Origin: Phoma sp. XZ068
Taxonomy: Eukaryota; Ascomycota; Dothideomycetes; Pleosporales; Didymellaceae
Assembly: GCA_004835665.1 (NCBI GenBank)
Contig: RBKR01000009.1
Location: 620,001 to 684,000, forward strand
Direction of reading: 5' to 3'
DNA: 64,000 nt
This document shows positions 35,334 through 47,191 of the stretch, piece after piece. Positions within the stretch are counted from its first letter, which is position 1, and each line of letters begins with the position of its first letter. The notes under the pieces are model-generated. The model was not told the origin of the DNA. It searched no databases and was given only the letters and a program-made list of their open reading frames with translations. The position numbers were made by a program, and so were the translations under genes.

Positions 35334-37105
35334 ATGCCATCCCTGACGTTGAGACGATTCAAAAGCCGCCGCGTCACCCACAACCCCGATCACAACGGCG
35401 CTTCGGACAACTTTCACCGTTTGTCCACTGACAACGACAACCGCTGTTGGTACAAACAGCTCATGCTTGATTTCTGGCAGGGCCTGCTTGCGGCTCTGAA
35501 GCAATTAGCCATGCTTCCCTCACTAATACACACCGTACTCCCATTGACCTCACGGAAGCGCAACATGCGTGAGGCTCTGCGGACATACGATCGCACTATG
35601 GACGACTTCTTGCGCGAAACACAGCGCCTTCTGGAGGACCCTCTCGATACTGCAAGGCTGCAACAGATTTCCGCAGGTCTGCAGGAGCAGTTCGCTCCCA
35701 AGTTACAGGCCAGCGACATTTGCATGCTTCCTTCTTACAACCACAAGCTGCCTACCGGTCTTGAGAAGGGGACTTACCTGGCGCTCGATGTCGGCGGCTC
35801 AACTTTCCGCATTGCTCTCGTGGAGCTAAATGGCAAGCAACCTGGTGCCAAGAACATGCGAATTGTCAACATGAAGAGCTTCAAGATAGACGAAAAAGTT
35901 CGGCAGCGACGAGGAACAGACTTCTTTGATTGGATGGCTGAGAAGATTGAACTCGCACTTGCAGAGGCTCCTCCTCAGAAGGTCGACAACATAGACAGCT
36001 TTCCTATGGGACTAGCTTGGTCTTTCCCTATCGAGTACGTGAATCCCCTCTAGTTGACAACAAGATCCTGACAGTGATTCAGACAAACTTCCTCACGCAG
36101 TGGAAATCTTCTCGACATGGGCAAAGGCTTTCACGCAACTGATGGTGTTCTCGGTCAGGATCTCAGCGAATTGATCATGGCACCGTGCAGGAAGAAGGTA
36201 CGCTAAACGTCATGACCGGTTCATTAGCACGTCACTAATACTCATCCTAGAATCTTCCAGTGCATATGGACTCTATTGTTAACGACTCTTCTGCAACGTT
36301 GTTGTCACGGGCTTACGAAGACCCTTCAACACGTTTTGCCGTCATTCTCGGCACAGGATTCAATATATCCGTGCACCTGCCCGTTTCGTCACTTGCATCC
36401 ACCAAATACAAAGGCTACCCCCAAAACTGGCTAGACGAGGCCACGCATGTGCTTGTCAACACCGAATGTAGCATGTTCGGCAAGAACGTCTTTCCAACCA
36501 CTCGGTGGGATGATCAGCTCAATGCAACGCACATGCGACCGGACTTTCAGCCGTTCGAGCATATGATCAGCGGGCGCTACCTCGGAGAGATCGTCCGGCT
36601 GATCATCGTTGAAGCCGTCCGCACTGCAGGCTTGTTCAGTGGTGAGATGCCTGCGAAGATGAACGAGCCGTATTCTTTGGACACAGGAACAATCGCGGCC
36701 ATGGAGATGGACGGCTCAAAGCATCTCAACAACGCCACTGCGCTCTTGCAAACGATGCACCCCCTCAGCAAACCACCTTCATACAATGACATCCAATTCG
36801 TTCGACAGATATCACAGCTTGTCTCGCATCGTGCAGCGGGATTCCTCGCCACAGGCATTCACGCGTTATGGGCATTGCGTACTGCTGCCGAGGGCCTCAC
36901 GCCATCATCCGCCGGCCGGATGAGCATTGGCTGCAATGGCTCTGTGATCGAGAAGTACCCAATGTTCAAAGAACTTTGTCAATCGCATCTAGACGACCTT
37001 GCCATCGCATCTGGAGCCGAAGCTCAATCGATTAAACTCGAAATCGCCATCGAGTCAGCGATATTTGGTGCAGCTGTTGCCGTCTGCAGTCTCGAAGGCC
37101 AATAG
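35334..37105 (+). CDS. HXK3-type: hexokinase-family sugar kinase, probable GlcNAc kinase
   Basis: ATP-dependent hexokinase fold, predicted to phosphorylate GlcNAc at carbon 6 because of its place in the cluster. Exons 35334-36034, 36083-36197 and 36251-37105 give 556 residues. The small domain has the phosphate loop LALDVGGSTFR (about 150) and GLAWSFPIEQTS. The catalytic Asp lies in SIVNDSSATLL, and the ATP-binding block is VILGTGFN. Departures from glucose hexokinases include GLLDMGKGF-like wording in place of the usual WTKGF, and NTECSMFGKN in place of NTEWGAFGD. These changes near the sugar pocket suit a divergent specificity. The N-terminal about 80 residues are not conserved, and a later Met is possible as the start. 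Confidence 0.85.
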
Positions 37106-39365
37106 CTGACGGGCTCGCAGCCAGCATGTCAGGATGGAAAGCCACCGATAAAAGTCACCGATAGAAGTCATGTCGTATCACGTACGTGTACGACGAGCAT
37201 TTGCTTTATACCCTTTCAGCGATGGAGTTTTGTACATACATATAGGCGATACAGGTTTCTCATTTTTTGCATCCCCGGTCTCAACGACTGGTCATTGGGC
37301 TCATGGCAGCATTGGGGGACATGATGAAACGAGTTCCCTACGGTGTTTTCACATAGCATTAGGGCCACTGAGGCTATCAATCCAAGAACACAATTGCAGA
37401 ACGAAAATTTCATACAAGATCAAGACCACTCCTCCCATCCTCGATCCGTGAACCTCGATCATGTCGCAATTACGTAGAGAATAGATCAACATTATGTCTT
37501 GTCTTCCCTTGTGCTGCCGATCAAGGGTCGATTCACGTCCTGTGAAGGATTCAATCTCCCTCGAGAGCCGAGCACATCCTCGCCGACCAAAAACCCCTGA
37601 AATCACGTAGTGGGCACGAGGGAATGGAAGGTTCTTGCGACGTGGTAGCAACCCTCTCGCTCGCTCGAACGGATGCACGCGGATGAAACATGGCAAGGCA
37701 ATCGCACTGTAACTTGGCGCGCGTGGTATCAACCTCAAGGATCGGGTGCATTGTGGGGAACGTGGAGATGGTGGTGTAAGGCTTAATATCGTAGCAATGT
37801 AGAGGTATCATAGTGGCTTGACATTCGAAGCCACATGGTCAAGTAATCGGAGAACAGGCATGCATGTAGCATCGATCGGAGGGAGCCACGTAAGAGGCAA
37901 TCGCTCATTTCTTCTTGCAAATTAGCCCTTAGCGTCGTCACTCTGCGCAGGAACGAGGCACACTTTCGAGTCTTCGGTGACTCTTGACGAGATTCCATCT
38001 GCAGTGTCACCGTGATGATACGTCCCTGAAACTGTACCATCGACCGCAACGCGTCGCTTCACACGATGCTCTCGACCTGCCGCTCCGAGCGTTTTCTCCC
38101 GCCGGAGGATAGGAGATGAGGTGTGATAGTGAGCTGTAAGGTGCTGACCGGTCCATCTTGCTCGTATCCACACGGTCCCACGTGGATATCGAAGACCCAC
38201 AAGCCGGAGGTAGCCAAGCCTTGTTTGCCCGGTGCCTGAGCACCTGAAGGAGCCAGATCCCGGCGTATTGTTGATTTTTACCTGATTGTCGAAATATTGA
38301 AGATGATCGCGATAACGACTGGTTCGAGTGCTGAGGCCGTGTTTGAATCCATGTGGATGCAGCTGCACGCTGAGCTATGGAACGTTGCATCGTCGGTGAC
38401 CATCGGCGCAATGCCACAACACCACCGCGCACAACAGAGACTATGTTTCGACTCCGTTATTTTACATCGATCTGCTTGATGAAGGCTTCGAATATGTGCT
38501 TGGCGTTGGTAATGCCTTCTTACTTTTGTCTGCCGTTGAAATTGTTAGGAAACATGTTTGCATACAAGGCTTTCAGTCCGCTCATCTTAAAGCCGGGTTG
38601 CTACAGCTGTCGGTGGTATTGCTGACATGCTGACTGCTGTTACATTCTCGCGCCATCCTGCTGCAAGCGGTTGTTGCGTTTGGCCTGTTAAAGCGACGAA
38701 TGGAAAGTTTCCATGTGAAGACGTGCTATACGAGAGGTTGCAGTGAAGAGGTCGTGACCCGCCCGGTGTCCTTCGACCGTAACCATCCTCAAACATCATG
38801 CTGGGTCGTGAAATCTCATATATGCTTGAAATGTACTTATTGAAATTCACGAAAAATCCCTGGATATAGTGCTGCCTGTAGCCAACGCCCAAAACCCATG
38901 GCCTGGTATAGTATACTAAATATGTGACGTCCGAAAAAGTCCAAAAACAGAAGCAGATCATTCTCTGGATCAGGCCATACGAGGAAAGTCGTGGCAGTCG
39001 TAAGGCAGAGTAATTATGCTCGCTGAGAGTCAATAGCTGACAATCGAACAGGTGGGATGTGTACGAGGAAGGCGTGAGCATGCGCAAATCAAGGCTGCGC
39101 GCTCTGCGTGGTGCATTGTCCAGGTCTTGCTTGCCGGGAGGGACACATTCCGTAATCTGTGGTCGAATGTGGAGGGCCTCGACGAACGCTCGAGCCTAGG
39201 AGAGCGAAATATACTCACGACCAAGACGGTGAAGCCACAAGGGCTGAGGTGCTGCCACAAACAGCAGACGCAATGCTAGTACAAGCAAGTATCCGTACAG
39301 CATTTTGCTGTTGTACAGAATGTTGCGTATGTTGCGCTGACAATTGTTGCCAGCTTTCGAAGATT
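37106..39365. other. long convergent gap inside the GlcNAc cluster
   Basis: 2.26 kb between the converging kinase and RON1 genes, the longest empty stretch after the left edge. Frames of 140-166 codons exist on the minus strand (37922-38432, 38587-39087) but overlap each other and show no protein-like composition. No gene supported. Confidence 0.45.
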
Positions 39366-41045
39366 TCAGTAAGCTGATGCTTCGAAGTACCGTTTCGACC
39401 GATTCTTCATTTCGAGAGACTTCGGATCCTGGGGTAAGTTGGTGTGGTGAACGACATGCGGACGGTACACAGCGTCGACAGGCGGCATCCAATCATCGAG
39501 ACCAAGAGGAAAGTACTCATAGAGCAGATCAGCGCTCTCGTCAGGGCTGTTGATAATGCCAATGGAGAAGGAAGGTGGTCGAGCTGGGGCAGCTCGTTTT
39601 CTGGCATGCTCTACCGGCGAAGGTGCCTTCTTTGGCTCATCGTCTGTAAGCGAAAGAGTTACTGGCGCTATTGAAGTTCGCTGTGGAGGAGGAACACTTC
39701 TGGAAACTTCGGGCGTTGATTGTGCATATGGGGTTGCGTGAGGCATCTGAGACGAAGGTGGATCTGGCGGTATCGCGGTCATAGCACCCCCACCAGGTAC
39801 TTTCCAATCGAGGAAATCTGGCGAGACGGGCACTTCATTGGTACCGAAGTCGTATGGCATCTGCATCATGTTCTCCGGTTTTACGGTCGACGTTATATTG
39901 CTCTGCCCGTGGCTTTGGCTGGTCTGAGCAGTATCCCCAGTGGGTGTACGACTGGGCTGCTGAGGCACGTGTGACTTGCGGGCTTGCGCGGTTCCACCAC
40001 TGATCGGCATATCTTTGCGCGACTGGAAGTTCCTGGGACTTCTACCGCGAACAATGATTGCACTTGAATGAATCTCACACAGAGGTATTTTGGCGCCATT
40101 GGCGAGCGTTGCCATGACCTTTAGGCGCACCACGAAGTGCTGCTGCAGTTCTTTTCTTCTCCCGTTGTTAGCGGTTGCTATGCGAAACTGCAATCTTTTC
40201 CAGCTTATGGGAAAGGAGACATAGTTGCTGTCCATGTCCTGGCCTGTTGATAGGTCTAGAGGATATGTGGGGGGTTCTTTCTCTGTCTTGTCCTCTATGG
40301 GAACAGTACTCGTCGCGGGTGTTTTCCAGGGGACCGAGATGATTTTGACTGAGTTGCCTTCGAGGGACTCCGTGGCTGATATAGTGAGCTCCTGGCCAAG
40401 TATGGGTATTTGGTCGCCGTGATCAGTCAGGACCACGTGCATGCTCCTCGGTAGCGTGACTGTGCCTGTGATCTGGAAGAGATTGCGGCGATAGCAGGTC
40501 AGCTCGGTGGGTGGTGGCTGCACATCGCCGGCTGTGGCCCATGGCGACTCGGCAAGGAAGAACATGCCGTGGAGCTGGGCAGACATGGACATTTGAACCT
40601 TCTGTTGCATACCGAGGTCCAGGACAGTGTATGGAACACTTGGTAACGAGAAACTTAGGAGTTTGTTGTTGCTGTCGATGCTAGGGCTTTCTGGTACGCC
40701 ATTCTGCTCGTGTGGGTGGATCGATTGCTCATAAGCGCTGTGAACGTCGGAGAAAGGATCTTCGTAAGTGCTGGGGAATCGTCTGAGAGGTGGCGCAGGG
40801 TGTTGCATGTGGTATTGCGAGACTGAGAAGGCATCTTCACTTCTGTGCACCAAAGTCAGTAGAAGGCTGGCATCCATAGCGCGGGCTGCTTACCCAGCAA
40901 ATGTCTCGTTGTCGAACACAGAGCGCTGGTCATACTGATCGAGCGGGGCCATGGGCATGGCCATGTGCTGATCGGGCCCGGGGACGTTCTGCATGAGCAT
41001 TGGAGTCGCTAGGTACGACATGGTGGTGGTGTCGAAGCCCTCCAT
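39366..41045 (-). CDS. RON1: Ndt80/PhoG-like transcription factor, RON1 type
   Basis: Ig-fold DNA-binding regulator. Exons 41045-40894 and 40842-39366 give 542 residues. The Ndt80 domain spans about 105-325, with LTCYRRNLFQITGTV (about 165) and the closing block CEIHSSAIIVRGRSPRNF (about 318). The C-terminal half is Pro/Ser/Thr-rich and probably disordered or activating. In Trichoderma reesei an Ndt80-like factor (RON1) inside the cluster controls the GlcNAc genes; the same role is inferred here from the location. The start MEGFDTTTM is the first ATG of the frame. Confidence 0.88.
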
Positions 41046-42166
41046 GGCGGTCGTGCGGATTGGCAAGGGCTAGGCGCATTCGCGCGGCAGCAGAGAGGAT
41101 GCGAGCAGAAGGCGGTGGGGCGACGGTGCAAGTGGAGGTGACAGCAGTGGTGAAGTACGCTTGGTGGTGGTCGGCGGGGAGAAGCTGGGGTGACGGGGTG
41201 GACCGGCGGAGGCGTGCGAGGCTAGGGCAAGGGTGTTTTGGCAAGAGATTGGGAGCTGGCGATGTCGCTGATGCAGGCGCCGCAGAGGGAGCGCAGCCGG
41301 CAGAGCGTGCGCACCAGGCAATACTGTGTAGCTCGCAGCGCCTGTCGCTGCTGAAGCTGTGCGACTTGAGCCCGCCGCAAGTGATCACATGCAGGCCGGA
41401 ATCGCCAAGCTTGCGCGGGAGTCGTCAATGCAGGCCAGGAAAGCTCCCGCAGTGGGCGCAGTGGGCGCGGTGGGGCGCCAACACCAGCAATGTCGACGTG
41501 CAGAGTACAGACAAAGAGAGGCGCGTTGAATAGAGGCTGTTGCAGGACAAGGCTGCACCGCGAGAGGAGATCTTCGAAAGCTTCGAGAACGGACAAGCCG
41601 AAACGCTGACACTGGCAGATCAACCAACAAGGACCACCCTGCCCTACTCCAGTCAACGAATCGCGGTCCTTCCTCCACCTCTAGTCCGAAACTTTGGCAA
41701 GTGCCGGTTATAAATAAGCCCAAGCTTGGGACGTAGCAAGGCTGCGGAGCAGCCTCTACACCAACGACGCGAGCTTGGTCTTCCACTATGCATATTGCAT
41801 AATTGTAAACTCGCCATGTTCAATTGCGCGAGCAACGCTCATATCGTGATGGTTTGGTAGGGTTGTGCCGAGGGCTTGGTCGTCACTACCAATCTGGGAA
41901 TGCTCACTAGTGACATGCATTAAAGCAAACCACACATCGGTTTGATATTGCGCGAGCTGGAGAAGATCAATCATTGCCCTTCATAGCGAAGAGCTTGTCA
42001 ACAATCGTTCGACTATGGATCATTAAATGTGTGTTACATGGAACGCCCTCACGCCGGGTATGCAGGTGAACAATAGTTCCCAATTAGTCCCTCATCCAAA
42101 CCACTAGACCTTGTGTTACCAACCGTCACTTAATATCAGAACGCCTTAGATGATGCAGCAGAAGAC
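41046..42166. promoter_or_regulatory. RON1 promoter / NAG3 3' flank
   Basis: 1121 bases. On the minus strand, CTTATTTATAACC lies at 41706-41718 and nearly matches the TATA-like element before the transporter. If used, the RON1 leader would be about 600 nt and contain several upstream ATGs, one frame overlapping the start codon. Confidence 0.5.
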
Positions 42167-45100
42167 TCAAGCAGGTGGTATCGTGGTCCACGTTGCTGCG
42201 TCACATGAGACTTCTTCGAAGTTGTGCATAACGTCAAACCCCATAGTAGAGAAGCCGTCAAAGTTTCCATCACCGTCCATCTGCATGTGTTAGTCTATGG
42301 TACTAGATATTTGGGGCGATAAGCAACTTACATAGTCCAGCAAACATGCATTGCAACCCTGTGCCCTGATTTGCCGCATTCCAAGCAGGATGAGCCCTTG
42401 CAGCAGCGTCGAATATTCTCCTGCGCCGGGCGATATCACTGGTGAAGAAATACCTCCAGCTGATTCATTCAGGTCTTTCAATGGCGGAATGTATTCCGAG
42501 AGCCGTGAGTGTTGGTTGTAAAGTACCACGGTGCCTACCAGAGCACCGTCTTCTGGGCGTTTGGCACGAATGATGCCGCAAGCCTGGGGATCTTGAAGGG
42601 CAAGCTTGTACACCTCAGCCAGACCTTGTCGATTGCTAGTCTTGATGTGATCTAGAATAGGCCCTGCATAGTCCCAGCCGTAGACAAGATCAAACTGTGC
42701 ACCAGCACTCGCCAAGCTCTTTGCCATTCCTTCAGGTGGAGTCCAGGCCTGCAGGTTGCGAGCTACCATACTGCAGATCGGTCGTGAGAGTGCTGCGTTC
42801 CAGCCAAGGTTTGCAAACCACGATCGTAAGCGTTTACGCTCAGAACCGTGGCCTGTAGGAATTCCGAGGTACACACTCGGTAATCGAGACCCCAGCTGGA
42901 ACCGTTTGATACCTTCTTTCTGTAACAGTGTCCTGATGGCCCGGTTATGTAGCGAGTGACCGATGGACAGTTTTCTTCTAGCCGGATCGACGAACAATGC
43001 GCTGATGACTCCAGTGCCTGTTGACTTGAAGAAGTATGTAGAGCAAAATCCATATAGAGCTTGTGTGCTGCTGTTCCTTACCACAAAGTGCGACTCTTCA
43101 ACCTCAGGGTGATGTAGTATGAAGGAGCTGGAAGTCGCACTTGACAGCTCTGACCGCTGATTTGGTGCTGTGCCTTCCATAACCACATTGATGAGTGCAT
43201 CCAGAGCGTTTGAATCTCTTTCCTCGTTGAATATCTCAACCAGCCAATGCTGTCTTGACGGGTGCAATTTCTGGCTCTTACTGATGGTTCCAGGTAGCGT
43301 TCCTGTCGGTGAGAGCTCACCATATAAGACCCTCACTAGAGAGTTGAGCGCTGTTTCGGTGAAATCGTACGTACAAATATATGTTCCAATTGAAGTGTCC
43401 ATGGCGAAGTCGTAGGGTGAACTTACGGCCACAACGATCAAGGGCTTCTCTCGCTTTTCGCCACCTGTGGTGTACTGCATGTTGCAGATCATTGACACAT
43501 GCTTTGTGAAACCAGATTGGTACAAGTTTCGATTAGCGTCTGCGGTGAGGACAATGATTGCACTCGCGCGGTTGATGAGATTTTCGTGTACAGGCCGGAC
43601 ACCGTTGGCTGTATAGGAAGTGTGTAACACTCGTCCATTCCGTTGTCTAGCAAGAGACCTTCCCAGTTCCCTGAATACTCGCTCTCCGCTCATCACGGAT
43701 GAGCTGTGCTCCCAAGCATGCGGCTCGGGCGAATTAGTAGCTGCGGCATCAGACAACTCCCGCGATGCCGCGGACGCAGCCAGCGGTTTCACCAACGGCG
43801 TAAGCAAAAGCAGCTCTTCTTCGCTCTCCAGAATGTTGGTCAATGGCAGGAGCCTATTCTTGTCGCGTACAACCGAAATAGAGCTGTTGTACGCCTTTGT
43901 GGACAGTGCTGTATGCGAAGGCTGCAGCGTTTCGAGGTAGTTAATTCCCAGGGGATTCAATGCCTTCTCCCAGGACGTGCATTTCGCCTTCAACGCTAAC
44001 ACACGTTTGAGTGAGTTGAAGATCCTCGCTTTCGAGACGGCTTCGTTCTCAATTCCTGTTTTTAGCCCTTTCATCCCTTCTTGCTGGAACTCGAATGATC
44101 GGCAGAGAAGGACAACATCGCAACCAGCATTGACAGCCATGACCGTACCACCGCCAACGCCAATGTTGTGGCTGAGCGCTTCCATCTCTAGGCATTCGGA
44201 AACAACAACACCGCCGAATCTCAGGTCGGTTCGAAGGAGTCCGTCGATGACCTGCTCGGATAGGCAGGCGTGCATCGCGTTGAGGCCAGCTGAGGACATT
44301 GCACAACCACCAACGAACATTGAGTCCAGACCTCTCTCGATGGCTTTCTTGTATGGTATCAATGCGCTCAGGCTCAGTTGCTCCAATGACTCCGTGATAA
44401 TAGGGACATCGAGAGTCGAGCCAAGGAATTCGAGATTGCCGTATGATGGAAAGTGCTTTCCTAGTGTTACGACTCCAGCCTCTTTGTAGCCTTGCATAAA
44501 TGCGCAGCCGTATGCAGCAACTTCCTGAGGGTCATCGCCAGCCGTTCTGACTCCGAGGGGTTGATTTCGGGCATTAGTGAGGACGTCTAGACATGGTCCA
44601 AAGATCCAGTTGATGCCACAGGCAGCAATTTCTTGTGCAGTTGCTTTTGCTACCTCAAAAGCCAAGTCGGTTGAACCTGCAGCTGCCATACCCATGTTGC
44701 TGGGATACTGGCGAATGTAGATCTCATCGAAGAGACTATTGACGCCACCATTTTCTTGATCAAGACCGATGGCTAGAGGTACTGGGTGGCCAGCTTCATG
44801 GGCAATTTTTTGTAAATCATAGCAGAGCTTTGTTGTCTGTTCGGCAGCTTGAGCTCGGAGTTAGCAACACTTAGAGAGCCATACGGCATGAGCAGCGGGT
44901 CTAATTCCTCACATTTGCAATTCTTTGCAGTAAGCAGGATGGAACCAACTTGGAACTCTTCGATAATGGTCCGAATGTGTGGGGTAACAGTGGTCCCGTC
45001 AAACCCCATCATGAACAATTGGCCCTGGATGTCACGTTACTGGCCGGTCCACTTTGCCACTTGGATGTGACAGGAGCTACCTACCATAGTCCTGCATCAT

Positions 45101-45216
45101 GACAACGTTAGCCGAGTATCCCGTCGCATTGCGCCTTGTATGAAGAGAAGCGCGCGCGAAGCTCACCTATCGAGATCATCCCAAACAGGGTCCAACTTCT
45201 CGGTTTTGGCCGCCAT
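42167..45216 (-). CDS. NAG3-type: GH3 beta-N-acetylglucosaminidase-like domain fused to tandem GNAT domains
   Basis: Five exons (45216-45167, 45091-45085, 45024-44913, 44847-42332, 42280-42167) give 932 residues. There is no signal peptide, so it is likely cytosolic. Residues about 17-560 are a NagZ-like GH3 domain (GQLFMMGFDG, LAIGLDQENGGVNS, GKHFPSYG at about 187, VVVSECLEM at about 271). Residues about 600-932 hold two GNAT acetyltransferase folds; the first has the acetyl-CoA motif VDPARRKLSIGHS (about 676). The GH3 domain departs from the canonical catalytic residues (Glu where the nucleophile Asp is expected, no Asp-X-His dyad). Exon 2 is only 7 nt, and exon joining is confirmed by the restored conserved sequence DRTMGQLFMMGFDG. 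Its substrate is unknown; a role with GlcNAc-containing compounds is inferred from the cluster. Confidence 0.87.
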
Positions 45217-45826
45217 GATGGCCGCGCCTGTCGCATAGGCCCGGAAGCGAACTGAATCTGTGATGGGCGTCGGGGCTTGAACGTGACTAGCAGCGGCTTT
45301 GTTAATGGAGGAAAGACGGAGGTGGATGCAACGGTCGTATTCACGGGTTCCCGGGGTTCAAGGGCCTTGCCCCACTTTTATCTCGCCTGTGGAGGACCAG
45401 GTGATAGCCTTTGCGCGTAATCGAAGACTTTTGCTTCGATACCACCTCGAGTACTACCGCAATGGGTCCAAATGCGCAGTGGTCACTAATAAGCTTCCAG
45501 AGCTCATTGTTGTGTCACATCGTTTCCGGCAGCCAGTAAATGTGCACGCACAGGAGGCGTGCGCTTTTGCCGCCATCGGACCGCATTGTGACAGGACCTA
45601 TCGCCCGCTCGTGACATCTGTTGGCGTCATAGTAGCTAACATGTGTAGACTGTCAGATTTCATTAATACCACTGTATGCGCGCCTATTCCTGAAGATTCG
45701 TTGAGCCCTGTCTCAACCACGCTCCCTTTCCTTTTCCGGACATTGCCTTCCCGGTTTTCCTTGCTTTCAACACTTACAGCTTGATATCTCACCGTTTAGG
45801 CTTCTGAACGTCTCACAGAGTACACG
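45217..45826. promoter_or_regulatory. divergent promoter NAG3 / deacetylase
   Basis: 610 bases between divergent cluster genes, ending in a pyrimidine-rich tract (about 45700-45770) before the deacetylase start. No operator can be named. Confidence 0.5.
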
Positions 45827-47191
45827 ATGCCATCTTTAGTGGCCCCGAATGACAACCCAGACTTTTCACAGAGAGGTTCTGGCGTAACAAAGTTTACCAA
45901 CTGCTTGCTGGTCAAGGGCAATGACCTTGTCGAAGAGGATCTCTGGATCAGCTCCCTCAGTGGCAAGATCTTAAACGGCCAGGAGCTCCTGTTCGAGCAC
46001 AGGACTGCACCAGATCAGATTGTTGACCTTGGCGGCCGCATACTCTCTCCCGGGCTGATCGATACCCAGCTAAACGGCGCATATGGATTCGACTTCTCCG
46101 TCATCCCAGATGAAGGGGCTGCAGCGTATGGTAAGGGTGTGCTTCGTGTCAACAAATGTCTCATCGCAACCGGGGTGACATCTTACCTGCCGACAATGAC
46201 TTCACAGCGCCCCGAGGTCTATCATGAGGTTGGTAATGGAAAGATATACGAACGACATGTGGTTGACTTGCACTAGGCACTACCCTACCTAGGTCCATCA
46301 GGGGCTGCTCGCGACCCATCCTATGGTTCAGAGTCCTTAGGCGCTCATTGCGAAGGCCCGTTCATGAACCCTACGAAGAACGGGATTCACAACGCTGCTG
46401 TCTTACGCCAACCGGTGCATGGAATTTCGGATATAGCCGACTGCTATGGTTCCGCACATATTGGGCACTCTTCGCCTATCAAGCTTGTCACACTGGCTCC
46501 AGAGCTGCCTGGAGCAATCCCTACCATTCAGGCGCTCACGGAGAGCGGTATTAGGGTTTCGATTGGACACTCGGAAGCCACATACGAAGAAGCCAAGTTG
46601 GGTGTCAAATCCGGCGCAAGTATGATAACGCACTTGTTCAATGCCATGCGCCCTCTGCACCACCGTAATCCAGGGATCTTCGGTCTTCTCGGCACGCCAT
46701 CATCCTCCATCCGCAAGCCATATTTCGGGATCATCGCAGACGGGATTCACCTACACCCTACATCCATCAAGATCGCATGGAATGCGCACCCAGAAGGATT
46801 GATCCTAGTTACAGATGCAATGCGTCTTGCTGGCATGCCTGATGGTACTTACGACTGGACTAATGGGTCGCGGATTGTAAAGCAGGGTCCATTGCTCACA
46901 CTCGAGGAGAATGGCAAAATTGCTGGAAGCAGTATCCAGCTTGTGGATTGTGTGACCAACTTCTTGAATTGGACTGGGGCGAGCGTACCCGAGGCACTCA
47001 AGGCTGTTACGGAGACGCCAGCAAGGATGTTGGGAATGGAAGGCATCAAGGGTACGTTGAGTGAGGGTGCTGATGCAGACTTGGTTGTTCTTGATCTGCA
47101 AGATGGTGCCTTGGGAGGCGAGAAGAAGATCGTGGTCGATCAAGTATGGAAATTCGGTGCGAAAGTCTTCGACAACGCGTCTAAGACCTGA
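45827..47191 (+). CDS. DAC1 (nagA-type): N-acetylglucosamine-6-phosphate deacetylase
   Basis: Amidohydrolase that removes acetate from GlcNAc-6-phosphate, feeding the deaminase in the same cluster. Exons 45827-46228 and 46277-47191 give 438 residues. Metal and catalytic motifs are HCEGPF (Glu ligand), IGHSEATYEEA (His), THLFNAM (His) and LVTDAM (catalytic Asp). The start of the barrel shows LSPGLIDTQLNGAYG and the end shows GADADLVVLD, both family hallmarks. The intron uses a GTTGGT donor, weaker than its neighbours, and ends CACTAG; reading through would add a stop. Confidence 0.93.

Noticed and set aside
37922..38432. Two overlapping minus-strand frames of about 140-148 codons in the cluster gap
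   Set aside because: Different frames over the same bases, no conserved motif, low-complexity basic composition.
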